Source: Candidatus Krumholzibacteriota bacterium
GTDB lineage: Bacteria; Krumholzibacteriota; Krumholzibacteriia; JAJRXK01
Reading direction: 5' to 3'
Length of the DNA: 64,000 bases
Assembly (NCBI GenBank): GCA_024276305.1
Contig: JAJRXK010000111.1
Location: 40,474-104,473 of the forward strand
The position numbers were made by a program, and so were the translations under genes. Numbering within the stretch: position 1 is the stretch's first letter; the number at the start of each line of letters is the position of its first letter. This document shows positions 1 to 10,079 of this stretch, piece by piece. The notes under the pieces were generated by a model. The model was given only the letters and a program-made list of their open reading frames with translations. It did not search any database and was not told where the DNA came from.

Positions 1-25
1 GCCGCAGGCCGCGCCCGCGGGCGAC

Positions 26-2716
26 ATGGGTAGACCAGAATCCGCCGATCCCCACTTCGATGCGCTCTTGTCCCAACTGACCGCGCGCCTGTGGTCCGAA
101 CCCAGCGAGGTCCTCCGAACAGTCGACGAGTTGGAACGGTCTCCCCTGCGTCCGGCACTGTCCGGTATCGCTAACGCCAAGCTCCTTCGTTTGCGCGCCC
201 ACGGGTTGCGGGCAGTCGGTCAGTGCCGGGCCGCGGTCCAAGCCTACGAACGCGCCACCGCCGCCTTCGTGCGTTGCGGGGCCGAGTCGGAAGCCGGACG
301 GACCGCGATCGGACACGTCTTCGCCCTGGCGCTCCTTGGCGACCTTCGCACCGCAACCAGGATCGCTCGTATTGGTCGACACCGGCTTCCGCCTCCGGAC
401 CCACGCTCTCGTTCGCGACTCGAACTCAACCTCGGTCACGCGTACTTCCATGCCTGTCGACTCGACGATGCCGAAGACCTCTACGGTCGAGCGCTCGACC
501 TGGCGCGACAGGCCGGCGATGGGGCGTCCATCGGAGCCGCCCTGCACCATCGGGGACTGGTGAAGTCGAAGCAGGGCGCGAGCAAGGAAGCCGCGGATCT
601 GCACCGGCAAGCCATGCAGCTTCTCCGGTCGCACGGGATGGAATCTGCAGCGATGTACGCCGAAGCGTCTCTGGCCTTGGCAGAATTCGCTCTCGGTCAC
701 GAGCACGAAGGCTTGCAAACGCTGCAGCGCGTACGCCGGCGTATCGATTCGGGCGACGACCGCCGGGCCAAGGGTCTGCTGCGACGCGAGCTGGCCACTG
801 GCTTCGCCGCCCTCGGTGCCTGGGGAGCTGCCCGCCACGAGGCGACTCTCGCCCTGCAGGAGATTCGCGGAACCGGGCTCGAAGAGGATGAGGCACGGCT
901 GTCCTGTCTACTGGGGAGGGTGCAGTGGGCTCTGGGCTGGTACTCCGAAGCACGCACCCATCTCGAACAAGCCCGCCGCTTCTACGCCTCACGCGACAAT
1001 CGCTGGCGCTTTCACCTCGCAGGTCTGGATCTGGCTCGGGTGTTCCTGGCCACTGGACGCGACGACGAGGCGGGAGCCATCCTCCGCGCCTCCGTGCGCT
1101 TCCTCCGCCGGAAGGATCCCCACGGCGACGGCGCATTCGCCGAGGCGGTTCTCGCCGAGGACCACCTTCGCCACCACCGCCTCGGCCTCGCAATCCGCAT
1201 GGCTCGTCGCGCTCGTCGATGGGCCACTCACTTTCCCGCTTCCTCCTGCCGCCCCGCATTGGCTCTGCTGCTGGCCCGTGCCCATGGACGGCGCGAGCAG
1301 CCCGAGCTAGCGCGGCGTTGGGCGCACCGCGCCGTCCGGGAAGCGGAGACCGTTCTCGATCGCTTCGGACCTCACCACTTGCAAGATGTCCTCGGGGAGT
1401 CCCGGGACCGTTTCCACGGAGCCGCGTTCGATCTCGTGCTCGAACACGGCGGTCGGCGCGCCCTCGTAGAGGCCGTACAGCTCCTCGCCCATGCTCGACG
1501 CGGTCCCCTGGTGGATGTATGCCTCAGCGAGAAGGACGGCATGACCGTCCGGTCCTTGCGTGGATCGATCTCCCGGCTGCGGGATGACCTCCTCAGCACG
1601 AGCCCCCACCCTGCGCACCACCGACCGTCGGCGGTACGCAGAGAGATCGAGCGTCTGGCTCAGGTCCTGGATCGTCGGGCGCATCGAGCTCGCGCTCGTG
1701 TCGACCGTGTCGTCGCAGACCCTCCCGTGCGGGAATGGGTCCGTTCCCTCTCTGGTCGCGAACTCGTGCTCTTCGATCGTAGTCACGAGGGAGGGTGGCG
1801 TGCTTTCCTCGTGCGCAGCGACGGAAGCGTCGAACTCCACGCACTTCCCGATCTCGAGCGTGCCCTGCACGACCATTGGCAGCCCCTGCACTTGACCTTC
1901 CAGACGGCTGCGTATGTCGATGCCGGTCGGCGACCCGTATTCTTGGAGCGCACGCTCGCCGACAGCGAGCGCTGCTTCCAAGAACTTGCTGAATCGATCT
2001 GGAGACCCCTACCACTGCGGACCTCCGAGGTGGTGGTCGTACCCCATGCATCACTGCACGGTCTGCCACTCGGCGCACTGGCATTGGACTTCGCATCGAA
2101 TGTGTCGCGGGTTCCACACCCTGCCCTGCTCCGTCGGCCCTCGCCCGTGAGCCGGAAAGGACACGCCCTCCTCCTGCACGGAATCACGGAGGGGGCTCGC
2201 CGCGAAGCCAACGACCTCGGCCGGCGACTTCAGCAGAGCGGATTCGAAGTCGAGATCTCTGATCGTCGCGAAATGCTCCTGCGCTCCCGCGCGCGATGGT
2301 CGGTCCTGCACGTCGCCGCGCACGGGGTTCGGCCTCCCGAGGCGATGCTCCCCGAAAACTGGCTGCTGTCGGGGTTGCAGCTCGAGGACGGATGGCTGGG
2401 ATTCGAGTCGCTCGACCGCCGCACGCTCAGGGGCGCATTGATCTACTTGTCGAGCTGTGAATCTGCTGGCGCCGGTGCCGACGGAGGGGCGGGCCTGCGG
2501 GGATGGACTGCGGCAGGCCTGATGGCCAGCGCCCAGGAACTCCTACTGACGGCATGGAGAATCGACGACACGACGGCCTCCGATCATGCCCGCGCCTTCT
2601 ACGAGCACTGGTGCGCGGGTGATTCCGTGGCCGTCGCTGCGGATCGCGCACGCCGCGCTCTCCGTCGGCAGCACCCACATCCATTCTGCTGGGCGGGGTT
2701 CGTGGCCGTGGGATGA
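26..2716 (+). CDS. TPR-repeat protein with C-terminal CHAT (caspase-like) domain
   Basis: 896 residues. The N-terminal half (about 50-430) is a run of helical TPR-type repeats; a charged helical linker follows, and the last 300 or so residues form a CHAT domain, a caspase-fold peptidase module. The catalytic pair is visible as His766 in LHVAAHG and Cys811 in LSSCES, 45 residues apart, and the domain ends with the usual hydrophobic segment WAGFVAVG. There is no signal peptide or membrane segment, so it should act in the cytoplasm. The ATG at 26 is preceded in frame by open codons to the left edge (positions 2-25), so the true start may lie outside the window. The substrate is unknown. CHAT proteins of this build often sit beside sigma factors or defence genes; whatever precedes it here is not in view. 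A second TPR-CHAT gene lies at 48019-50550. Confidence 0.85.
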   Translation: MGRPESADPHFDALLSQLTARLWSEPSEVLRTVDELERSPLRPALSGIANAKLLRLRAHGLRAVGQCRAAVQAYERATAAFVRCGAESEAGRTAIGHVFALALLGDLRTATRIARIGRHRLPPPDPRSRSRLELNLGHAYFHACRLDDAEDLYGRALDLARQAGDGASIGAALHHRGLVKSKQGASKEAADLHRQAMQLLRSHGMESAAMYAEASLALAEFALGHEHEGLQTLQRVRRRIDSGDDRRAKGLLRRELATGFAALGAWGAARHEATLALQEIRGTGLEEDEARLSCLLGRVQWALGWYSEARTHLEQARRFYASRDNRWRFHLAGLDLARVFLATGRDDEAGAILRASVRFLRRKDPHGDGAFAEAVLAEDHLRHHRLGLAIRMARRARRWATHFPASSCRPALALLLARAHGRREQPELARRWAHRAVREAETVLDRFGPHHLQDVLGESRDRFHGAAFDLVLEHGGRRALVEAVQLLAHARRGPLVDVCLSEKDGMTVRSLRGSISRLRDDLLSTSPHPAHHRPSAVRREIERLAQVLDRRAHRARARVDRVVADPPVREWVRSLSGRELVLFDRSHEGGWRAFLVRSDGSVELHALPDLERALHDHWQPLHLTFQTAAYVDAGRRPVFLERTLADSERCFQELAESIWRPLPLRTSEVVVVPHASLHGLPLGALALDFASNVSRVPHPALLRRPSPVSRKGHALLLHGITEGARREANDLGRRLQQSGFEVEISDRREMLLRSRARWSVLHVAAHGVRPPEAMLPENWLLSGLQLEDGWLGFESLDRRTLRGALIYLSSCESAGAGADGGAGLRGWTAAGLMASAQELLLTAWRIDDTTASDHARAFYEHWCAGDSVAVAADRARRALRRQHPHPFCWAGFVAVG

Positions 2717-2874
2717 GGAATGCACGGGAGGGAGCTCGAACTTCAGTGTCCCCCCAAGAATCCTGACCGGGGAAAGCCCCCGGCAGTATCCCTTCCACGG
2801 GGAAGCTCACGCCAGTAAGTCAGCCTCGTCGGAGTCAGACCCCACACACTCCGACTGCGAGAGCCACCTACACC

Positions 2875-3318
2875 TTGAAGCTGGCCCCGGATGTACGGTG
2901 GGAGACTGGTGGATCGATAGCCTATCGGGAAACCGACGGCCTCCCTGCCCCAGAGCTTCTGGGAGATGAGGAAGAGTTCTCCGGAAAGGACTTTCGATGG
3001 GGACTCGAGACGCGTCTCTCGGCTGCCAACTGGGAACTCCAGGGAGAGTACATCCAGGCCGACCTGGATGGTCGACTGGCAACAGGCTACTACGTCTTCG
3101 CGGGGCGCGATCTGGGAACCCGCGACCAAGTGGTTGCCTCAGTGGAGCGGTTGGAGCTCCCACGCCCGGAGTCTACCGGGGATCCCTGGTACATCCTGGG
3201 GTTCAACCACTTCTTCTCGCAACACACGAGCAAGGTGATGGTCGATGTACGTGTCCAGTTCACCAAAGAGAGCTCCATCTATCTGGCCACGATCCAGTAC
3301 CAGCTCTTCTTTCGCTGA
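2875..3318 (+). CDS. C-terminal fragment of an outer-membrane beta-barrel (probable remnant)
   Basis: 147 residues from a TTG codon, with alternating hydrophobic strands and a terminal strand IQYQLFFR. A final residue run of this kind, plus the preceding VMVDVRVQFTKES, is typical of the last strands of phosphate-selective or general porins. The frame is open back to 2767, after a TGA at 2764-2766, and the residues before the TTG (ATYT) still look like barrel strand, but there is no ATG or GTG and no signal peptide. A real porin of this type would be 350-450 residues. I read this as the decayed 3' end of a porin gene, possibly once the outer-membrane partner of the adjacent efflux genes. It could also be a genuine short protein started at TTG, but it would then lack an export signal. 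Confidence 0.4.
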   Translation: MKLAPDVRWETGGSIAYRETDGLPAPELLGDEEEFSGKDFRWGLETRLSAANWELQGEYIQADLDGRLATGYYVFAGRDLGTRDQVVASVERLELPRPESTGDPWYILGFNHFFSQHTSKVMVDVRVQFTKESSIYLATIQYQLFFR

Positions 3319-3467
3319 CGATTCGAAGCGTCGGTCCGTCGGACGATCCTGGCCACCGTCATCCCTGCCCAGGAACGACGCCTTAGGTCGTGAGGGACTC
3401 GGTTCGGATTCGATCGGCCGCATGCTCGAGCGGCTCGGATACCCATCTCGCGAGCGGAGATGAAAGT

Positions 3468-6400
3468 CTAGTCCAGACGGTCGGCCTGCGGGGAGAGAGC
3501 CACCTTTCCAGGTCCCATCTCTCTGGCGGGTCCCAAGAGCCTTCGCATCCAATTCCACATCCGCCGAAAGATCCATCCCACCTGCACGCAACCGTAGTAG
3601 AGAGAAGGCAACACCACCAAGAGAAGAAGAGTGCTCGAGATCAATCCCCCGATGGAGGAGAGCGCCAAGTTCACCCAGATGTCCTGGTTCTCGGTATTGA
3701 GCCAGCTCAGTTCGAAGGGAAGGTGAATACCCAGAAGCGTCGATGATACCCAGCGAAAGCTGATGAGCAGGGGAAGAAGCCCGACCACGGTGGTCCCACT
3801 CGTGAGCAGAACCGACCGAATGCGAATACGGGTCCCCCGAACCACCGCCCGTCTCAACATCGACCCGCGCTCGCCCGCGGGCAGATTCCACAGATCGCTA
3901 CCTCCGAGCCGGCGCGGCATCCCTTCGAAGATTCCGGCCTCGGCTTCGGGATTTCCCCCGAAGCGGGACTTGAGAATGAGGGCTGCTTCATGCCGGAATC
4001 GACTCACGAGCAGAATCGCATTGTTGACCACAATGCCGAAGAGCAACACCAAACCGATTTGAGCCGACGAATCAAAGGTGCTGCCGCTCTTCCAATAGGC
4101 GAAGACCACTCCGACCAGGGCCATCGGAACCGAAGTCAGGACCAGAACCGGAAGGGTGACACTCTCGAAGAGCGCAGCCAGAACCATGAAGATGAAGAGA
4201 ACAGCCAGGATCATGGTGCGACGAAGATCCTCTTCTTCTTCCTCGGTGAAGAACTCTCGCCGCGCCTCCTCCGCCGAATAGCCGTAGGGAAGGTCCATGC
4301 TGTCGAGAATGGAACGAATGTAGGCTCTCCGCATCTTGTCCGTACCCACATACTCCCAGTTGACATACATGGAATAGCGCTGATTCTCACGGGTGATCGA
4401 GTCGGAAAGAGGAACGGTCTCCATCGTGACCAGACTCGCCAGTTGCACTCGTTTGCCCGACGCGGTCTGAATTGTGGTTCCCGCCACGTCGGAAAACTCG
4501 ATGTCATCGGCATCGGAATAGGCCAACTGCATCTGTTCCTGTTCGCCGTCGACGATCATCCGCCAGGGAGTGTCGACTCCGAGAAGACGACGCAGATATC
4601 CCACGACATCCATCACCGAGAGCCCGGTGTCGGCCAAGACGTCGCGGCGTAGGGTGATCACCGTCTCCTCATTGGTCGCACGGCCGAATCGGGCAGTGCT
4701 GGTGATCCTGGCATTGCGGGCGCGCCGAGCGCGCTCGACCTTTCGGAGCGTTTCCTCGGCGATGTTCGTGAGGATCTTCGAATTGTATCCGGTGATCTTG
4801 ATCAACGAATTGTCGTTGGATCCTCCGAAGCTCCCCTTCACGTAAGGCTGGTCGCTGAAACCCGCGATGTAAACAGTCGAGCCGCCGGTTACGTCCGCCT
4901 GCTCGGTCAGGAGATTTCGGTAGAGCATCGGAATGCCCGTGGCCAGGACATCATCTTCGAACTCGATTTCCATGTAGGCCTGGTTCCCGAAGACATTCGT
5001 CCGCATGGTCACGCCATCTTCGAGGGGCAGGAGCGCCGATTCGAATTTGAAGAAGGTCTCACTGGTGACGCGCACATCGGTGCCATCAGGCATCCGGAGA
5101 TAACAGATCAACTTCTCCCGATCCGGAATCCGAAAGAATCCTCCTTTGATCACTTTGGTGTCGTAGGTCGTCCAACCAAACCAGCAGAGCGCGACGAGAC
5201 CGATCACCGGCAACGGCCACAGACGTTGGGTCCAGCCCATGACCTTCTCCCACCGATCCAGCGGGCGATTCAGATCGGGAAGGGTGTGCACGATCTCTTC
5301 GAGTTGGTCGGGACCCTCGAGCTCGTTCGGGCCATCGACGGATCGCCGGACCAGACGCTTGGCCCAGGTCTGCTCCAGCACCACCGGAATCCAGGCGAAG
5401 GCCACGAAGACCGACGCCATCATCGCGGTGGCCACGCTGATGGCCAGAGGCACGTAGTAGAGTGCGAGCCGTCCAGAAAGAAAGATGAAGGAGAGGAAGG
5501 CCACAATGGTGGTCAGGGTCGTGGCCAGGATGGGAAAGATGACCTCTCCCGTTCCTTGCACCACGGTCTCGACAACCACCCGCATCTTGGCACGGCGTGA
5601 AAGTCCCGCCGCATCGGCCCGGGTCAACGAGCTCAAACGCCGATGGATGGAATCGAGGACGAGAATGCTGTTGTCCAACAGCATCCCGAAACAGATCGTC
5701 AGCCCCGAAATCGTGATGAAATTGACCGAGAGCTCCAGGAAGTAGAACAGGCTGAGACAGATGACCAGAGCAAAGATCACCGAGCCGATGACGATCGCAG
5801 TGAGTGCGACCTGACGGAGGGAGATCGAGAGCAAGAGGAAGAGCACCACGAGGATGATGAGCGAACGCCACAGGAGCTCCTTCAGCTTCGACTCGAGCTC
5901 TTCTCCTTGGTCCGTATCCACGGTCAGCTTGGCCGAGAAGGGAAGGTCGGCCTCGATCTGCGGCAGCTTGGCCCTCAGGTTTCGGCTGACCACCACCGAG
6001 TTTCCGCCGCTGCGTTTCTCGACCTGCACCTGCACGACATTACGACCGTTGGACCGAACGAAGTTGGTGGGATCTTCATAGGTCGCCTCGACCGATCCCA
6101 GCATGGCCAGGCTGAAGTTCTGGTTCCCCCGACGGACCACGACAGTCTGGGCCAAGTCCCTCAAGTTCACCCGGGGGCGCAGAGCCACGATCTTCTCGAC
6201 TCCCGCTTCTCGGACCACTCCCGCCGCCCCGAGAGCATCGAGGTTCCTGAGAGCATTGAACACTTCATCGGCGGTGATCTCGTAGATCCGCAGCCGCTCC
6301 CGATCCAGCTTCACCTTGACCAGTGGAAGCGCTCCCCCGACCACATGGGCATCGGCCACCCCATCGACGCCCAGAATCTGGGGCAACACCCACTGCTCGA

Positions 6401-6869
6401 CATCTTCACGCAGCTCGTTGGGAGTGAGTTCCGACTCGACGCTGAAGGTGAAGAACTGCTGTTCCCCGAACTCCTCGGGAACGAAAGTCTGGATCACCGG
6501 CTGGCTTGCGTTGAGGGGCAGATTCCGTCGCACGGATCCGAGTTGTTCGTTCAGGTTCAGACGGGCGAAATCGATGTCGGTGTCGCGACTGAATTCGACC
6601 TTGACCGTCGATACGCCTCCGCGGCTGGTGGACTCGATCTCCTGCGCTCCCTTCAGGCCACGCACCGCCTCCTCGATGGGAATGGTAATCGAGCGCTGAA
6701 TCGCCTTGGGCGAAGCACCATTCCAAGCGGTGACCACGGTCAACGAGGGCAAGTCGACTTCCGGAATCGCCTCGACTTCCATCTTGGGCAACGCGTAGAT
6801 CGCCAGCACCACGAAGGCCCCGAAGATCATCCACGTTGTGACCGGATGCCGGACGAAGAAGCGCGTCAT
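3468..6869 (-). CDS. RND efflux permease (AcrB/HAE1-like), second subunit
   Basis: Inner-membrane proton-driven exporter subunit, 1133 residues, slightly longer than AcrB (about 1050). TM1 lies at about 12-30, followed by the first periplasmic porter half, the TM2-TM6 bundle from about 335, a second periplasmic half and a final TM bundle. TM4 carries GMLLDNSILVL: Asp399 matches the first proton-relay acid of AcrB while the second position is Asn400, a variant frequent outside the classical AcrB clade. Extra cytoplasmic loops between TM6/TM7 and TM10/TM11 account for the length. Its ATG overlaps the stop of the upstream permease by four bases (ATGA), so the two are translationally coupled and may form a mixed trimer as MdtB and MdtC do. 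No TolC-type channel is encoded next to it. Substrate unknown. Confidence 0.93.
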   Translation of the reverse strand: MTRFFVRHPVTTWMIFGAFVVLAIYALPKMEVEAIPEVDLPSLTVVTAWNGASPKAIQRSITIPIEEAVRGLKGAQEIESTSRGGVSTVKVEFSRDTDIDFARLNLNEQLGSVRRNLPLNASQPVIQTFVPEEFGEQQFFTFSVESELTPNELREDVEQWVLPQILGVDGVADAHVVGGALPLVKVKLDRERLRIYEITADEVFNALRNLDALGAAGVVREAGVEKIVALRPRVNLRDLAQTVVVRRGNQNFSLAMLGSVEATYEDPTNFVRSNGRNVVQVQVEKRSGGNSVVVSRNLRAKLPQIEADLPFSAKLTVDTDQGEELESKLKELLWRSLIILVVLFLLLSISLRQVALTAIVIGSVIFALVICLSLFYFLELSVNFITISGLTICFGMLLDNSILVLDSIHRRLSSLTRADAAGLSRRAKMRVVVETVVQGTGEVIFPILATTLTTIVAFLSFIFLSGRLALYYVPLAISVATAMMASVFVAFAWIPVVLEQTWAKRLVRRSVDGPNELEGPDQLEEIVHTLPDLNRPLDRWEKVMGWTQRLWPLPVIGLVALCWFGWTTYDTKVIKGGFFRIPDREKLICYLRMPDGTDVRVTSETFFKFESALLPLEDGVTMRTNVFGNQAYMEIEFEDDVLATGIPMLYRNLLTEQADVTGGSTVYIAGFSDQPYVKGSFGGSNDNSLIKITGYNSKILTNIAEETLRKVERARRARNARITSTARFGRATNEETVITLRRDVLADTGLSVMDVVGYLRRLLGVDTPWRMIVDGEQEQMQLAYSDADDIEFSDVAGTTIQTASGKRVQLASLVTMETVPLSDSITRENQRYSMYVNWEYVGTDKMRRAYIRSILDSMDLPYGYSAEEARREFFTEEEEEDLRRTMILAVLFIFMVLAALFESVTLPVLVLTSVPMALVGVVFAYWKSGSTFDSSAQIGLVLLFGIVVNNAILLVSRFRHEAALILKSRFGGNPEAEAGIFEGMPRRLGGSDLWNLPAGERGSMLRRAVVRGTRIRIRSVLLTSGTTVVGLLPLLISFRWVSSTLLGIHLPFELSWLNTENQDIWVNLALSSIGGLISSTLLLLVVLPSLYYGCVQVGWIFRRMWNWMRRLLGPAREMGPGKVALSPQADRLD

Positions 6870-9800
6870 GTCAGGACTTTCTTCCTGGTCGGAGACGAGA
6901 GAATGGTCGGTGGCGCTTCTTCCAGATCACCACCCCGACGAATCCGATGCGCGGTCATGTACAGAACCGGAGTGTAGACTAGGGTCATGGTCGTGGTGAG
7001 AAAGAGGCCGCCGATGATGGTGATCGCCAAGGGCCGTTGGAGCTGCTCTCCCCCTCCCAACCCGACCGCCATCGGGATCATGGCCAGAATGGTGGTTGCG
7101 CTGGTCATGATGATCGGTCTCAGTCGCAACCTCGAAGCAAGAAGGATCGCAGTCCAGGCATCGCTTCCCTCATCCCGCAGCCGCCGAATGGTGTCGACCT
7201 TGACGATGGCATCGTTCACTGCGATGCCGAGCAACGCCAGAATTCCGATCATCGAAAGGACGTTGAGAGAACCATGGGTGAGGCCGATGGCGATGATCGA
7301 TCCCGCCAGACCGATGGGGATGACCACCGCAATCAACAGGGGATCGAGGAAACTCTCGAATTGGGCAGCCAGGATCATGTAGACCAGAATCACCGCCAAG
7401 ATCATCGCCAGACCCAAATCGTGGAAGGACTTCATCATCTCCTGCCGTTCACCGCTCTCGACCACGCGAATGTAGGCCGGCAATTGCAGAGAAGCGACCC
7501 TGGCGTTCGCATCTTCCCAGACATCGTCCAGGGATCGTCCGGAGACTTCTGCGCTCACCGTGACCATGCGCCGTTGATTCCGCCGCACCAATTCGCGCAC
7601 CGGCTGTTCTTCGGAGATCACCAGGAAGTTTCGCAGCGGGACCTGTTTGCCGCCGGGAAGAGTCACCGGCGACCGCAGTGCTGCGGCCAAGTCCTCACGC
7701 ACGCTCTTGGCGTAGCGGACACTGATGTCGATGCGCTGTTCGATCTCGTTGAAGGTCGTCGCTTCCACCCCGGCAATACGAGCCTGCAACTCGCGAGAGA
7801 GCACGTCGGGATCGAGTCCAGCCCGGAGCACTTCATCCCGGTTCACTCTCACCACCACGTTGGGAGTGCCCAACACTCGGTCCACCTGCAGATCGACCAG
7901 TCCTTCGACTCCTTCGAGGACGTCGGCGATCGATTGGGCGGCACGCAGAGCTTCCGCCGGTTCGTCCGCGACCACTCCCATCTGAAATGCCCCCACGTCA
8001 CCTCCGCCCAGAATCTCTCCCAGACCGATTCCTTCTTCACGAAACACCCAGCTCATCTCGGTGGAGGTGCGCTCGAGACGATCCACGATCTCCTGCTGTA
8101 GTCGTTGTCCATGAGCACTCGCGTGGCGGCCGGGCTCCATGATGATGCGGATCTTGGCGGTATGCGGCGCACTGTAGTCCTGCATCGCGGCCAGGGTGCG
8201 TTCGGTCTGTCCCACCTGCGAGAACACCGATCTCACCTGGGGATCGGCGGAGATCCACGCCGCGAGGTCGGCGGTCACCCTCTCGGTGTCCTCGAGCGGA
8301 GTGCCGGCGGGCAACTCGAGATCCAAGCGCATATCTCCTTGGGACCGCGCGGGCATGAAACTCCGGTTCAGCTCCGCCGCCCAGAGCCCCGCGCCCGCGA
8401 GGCCCAATCCCAACATCAAGAGCATCGCGGACGGGTGATGCAGCGCCCACATCAACCGTCGATGATAGAAGTGGTAGAAAGCATCGAAACCCCGATCGAA
8501 GATCCGAAACACCCCCCGCGGCGCACCCCGACTCACGCGCAACACCCGAGCTGCGATCACCGGCTGCAGCAAGAGTGCCGTGCAGACCGACACCAACAGA
8601 GACAGGGTCACGGTGAGGGCCTGGTCTCGGAAGAAGGCTCCCGCGATGCCCGGCACATAGACCACCGGAAAGAACACCGCCACCGTGGTGAGGGTCGCCG
8701 CAATCACCGGCCGTGCCATCTCCGAAGTTCCGCGAAGCGAGGCTTCGGCCACCGTCCGACGGTCGGCAGAGGGCGCAACCGGGGACTCCGAAGCGAGAGC
8801 CTTGCTCTGGGTCTGCGCCCGCGACAGATGTCGATGAATGTTCTCGAGCACCACGATGGCATTGTCCACCAGCATGCCCGCCGCCAACGAAAGCCCTCCC
8901 AGGCTCATGAGATTGAGCTTCACACCGCCGAAGTAGAGCAGCCCGAAGGTGATCACGATCGACACCGGAATGGAGAGGCCCACGACCAGGGGGCTGCGCA
9001 AGTCACTCAGGAACAGGAACAGAATGAAGATCGCCAGCAGGCCACCCACGAGAAGGGATTGCTCGAGACCAGAAAAGGACTCGCGGACATATTCCGCATC
9101 ACGATAGACGAATGCGAAGTCGATGCCCGCGAAGTCACCCCGAACCGCCTCGAGGGCTTCGTCGACGGCCTCGCTCACTCGAATGGTATTGGCGTCGGGC
9201 TCCTTGTAGATGAGCAGCGAAACCACCGGGTCGTCGCCGAGCATCGTGGCCCCCTCGGGCTCCTTGATGGTGTCGAGAACCTCGGCCACATCGCCGATGC
9301 GCACCGCCGCACGGTTTCCGGGACGAATGATGTCGGTCTCGCGGATCTCCTGGAGATCCTCGTATTCGCCGTCGATTCGCAAGCTCAAGTGGAGCGGCCC
9401 CTGCTTCACCTGTCCCCCGGGGAAACTGATATTCGATCGCACCAATGCAGCAGAGATGTCCGAGAGATCGATGCCGTAGACTGCGAGCTTGCGGGGATCG
9501 GGGCGAACCAGAATCTCGCGGTCCGCGCCTCCGACGACCTCGGCCTGGCTGACTCCGTCCACCTGTTCCAGGGCTGGCTTGACCACCTCCCGAGCGAATT
9601 CGGTGATCGCTTCGATCCGGCCCTCTCCTTCGAGGACCAGAATGCTGATGGGTCTCGAAGTGGGATCCCAGCGGAGGATCACCGGGCGTTCGGCCCGCTC
9701 GGGGAAATCATCCCGAAAGGCGACGCGGTCCACCCCTTCTCGCAAATGCAGATTCGCGAAGTCCATCTGGGTGCCCCACTCGTACTCCACGGTGACGATG

Positions 9801-10060
9801 GAGACTCCCTCACGGGTCCGTGATGAGACTCGGCGCACGTCGGCCAGAGCGGTCACGACCTCTTCGATGGGTTGGGTCACCAATCGTTCGAGGTCTTCGG
9901 CGGGAATGTCTTCGTAGGTGGTCATCACCGTCAGTCGCGGATAGGTGATCGACGGGAGAAGGTCCACCGGGAGGCGGTTGTAACTCAGCCCTCCGATGAG
10001 CAGGAGGGCCGCGAAGAGCATGGAGATGGCAATGGGGCGATGTATCGCGAGCCTCAGCAT
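6866..10060 (-). CDS. RND efflux permease (AcrB/HAE1-like), first subunit
   Basis: 1064 residues with the full RND layout: TM1 at about 10-28, periplasmic porter domain with the PRLTV and EGVSIVTVEY landmarks of HAE1 permeases, TM bundle from about 335, second porter domain and C-terminal TM bundle ending near 1040. TM4 has GMLVDNAIVVLEN, with Asp399 at the proton-relay site and Asn400 next to it, exactly the same positions as in the downstream permease. It lies 19 bases after the adaptor gene and overlaps the second permease by four bases, so adaptor and two permeases are one operon. The two permeases are clearly diverged from each other rather than a recent duplication. Function is export of unknown small molecules from the periplasm or inner membrane. 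Confidence 0.93.
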   Translation of the reverse strand: MLRLAIHRPIAISMLFAALLLIGGLSYNRLPVDLLPSITYPRLTVMTTYEDIPAEDLERLVTQPIEEVVTALADVRRVSSRTREGVSIVTVEYEWGTQMDFANLHLREGVDRVAFRDDFPERAERPVILRWDPTSRPISILVLEGEGRIEAITEFAREVVKPALEQVDGVSQAEVVGGADREILVRPDPRKLAVYGIDLSDISAALVRSNISFPGGQVKQGPLHLSLRIDGEYEDLQEIRETDIIRPGNRAAVRIGDVAEVLDTIKEPEGATMLGDDPVVSLLIYKEPDANTIRVSEAVDEALEAVRGDFAGIDFAFVYRDAEYVRESFSGLEQSLLVGGLLAIFILFLFLSDLRSPLVVGLSIPVSIVITFGLLYFGGVKLNLMSLGGLSLAAGMLVDNAIVVLENIHRHLSRAQTQSKALASESPVAPSADRRTVAEASLRGTSEMARPVIAATLTTVAVFFPVVYVPGIAGAFFRDQALTVTLSLLVSVCTALLLQPVIAARVLRVSRGAPRGVFRIFDRGFDAFYHFYHRRLMWALHHPSAMLLMLGLGLAGAGLWAAELNRSFMPARSQGDMRLDLELPAGTPLEDTERVTADLAAWISADPQVRSVFSQVGQTERTLAAMQDYSAPHTAKIRIIMEPGRHASAHGQRLQQEIVDRLERTSTEMSWVFREEGIGLGEILGGGDVGAFQMGVVADEPAEALRAAQSIADVLEGVEGLVDLQVDRVLGTPNVVVRVNRDEVLRAGLDPDVLSRELQARIAGVEATTFNEIEQRIDISVRYAKSVREDLAAALRSPVTLPGGKQVPLRNFLVISEEQPVRELVRRNQRRMVTVSAEVSGRSLDDVWEDANARVASLQLPAYIRVVESGERQEMMKSFHDLGLAMILAVILVYMILAAQFESFLDPLLIAVVIPIGLAGSIIAIGLTHGSLNVLSMIGILALLGIAVNDAIVKVDTIRRLRDEGSDAWTAILLASRLRLRPIIMTSATTILAMIPMAVGLGGGEQLQRPLAITIIGGLFLTTTMTLVYTPVLYMTAHRIRRGGDLEEAPPTILSSPTRKKVLT

Positions 10061-10079
10061 CGGACGACCGTTTCCTTTC

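Noticed and set aside
26..2716. Possible type III-E CRISPR (craspase) component
   Set aside because: TPR-CHAT alone suggested it, but no repeat-spacer array and no Cas7-11 or other Cas gene is present in the window.
2767..2783. CCGGGG/CCCCGG hairpin after the first TPR-CHAT gene
   Set aside because: Only six base pairs in a GC-rich setting with no U-tract; not distinguishable from chance.
5670..5676. Loss of the second proton-relay Asp in both RND permeases (Asn400)
   Set aside because: LVDN/LLDN in place of VDD is widespread in functional RND permeases outside the AcrB group.
8105..9823. 572-codon plus-strand frame opposite the RND permease
   Set aside because: Shadow of the permease; composition rich in His, Arg and Gln with no family resemblance. 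A similar shadow lies at 5643-6977.
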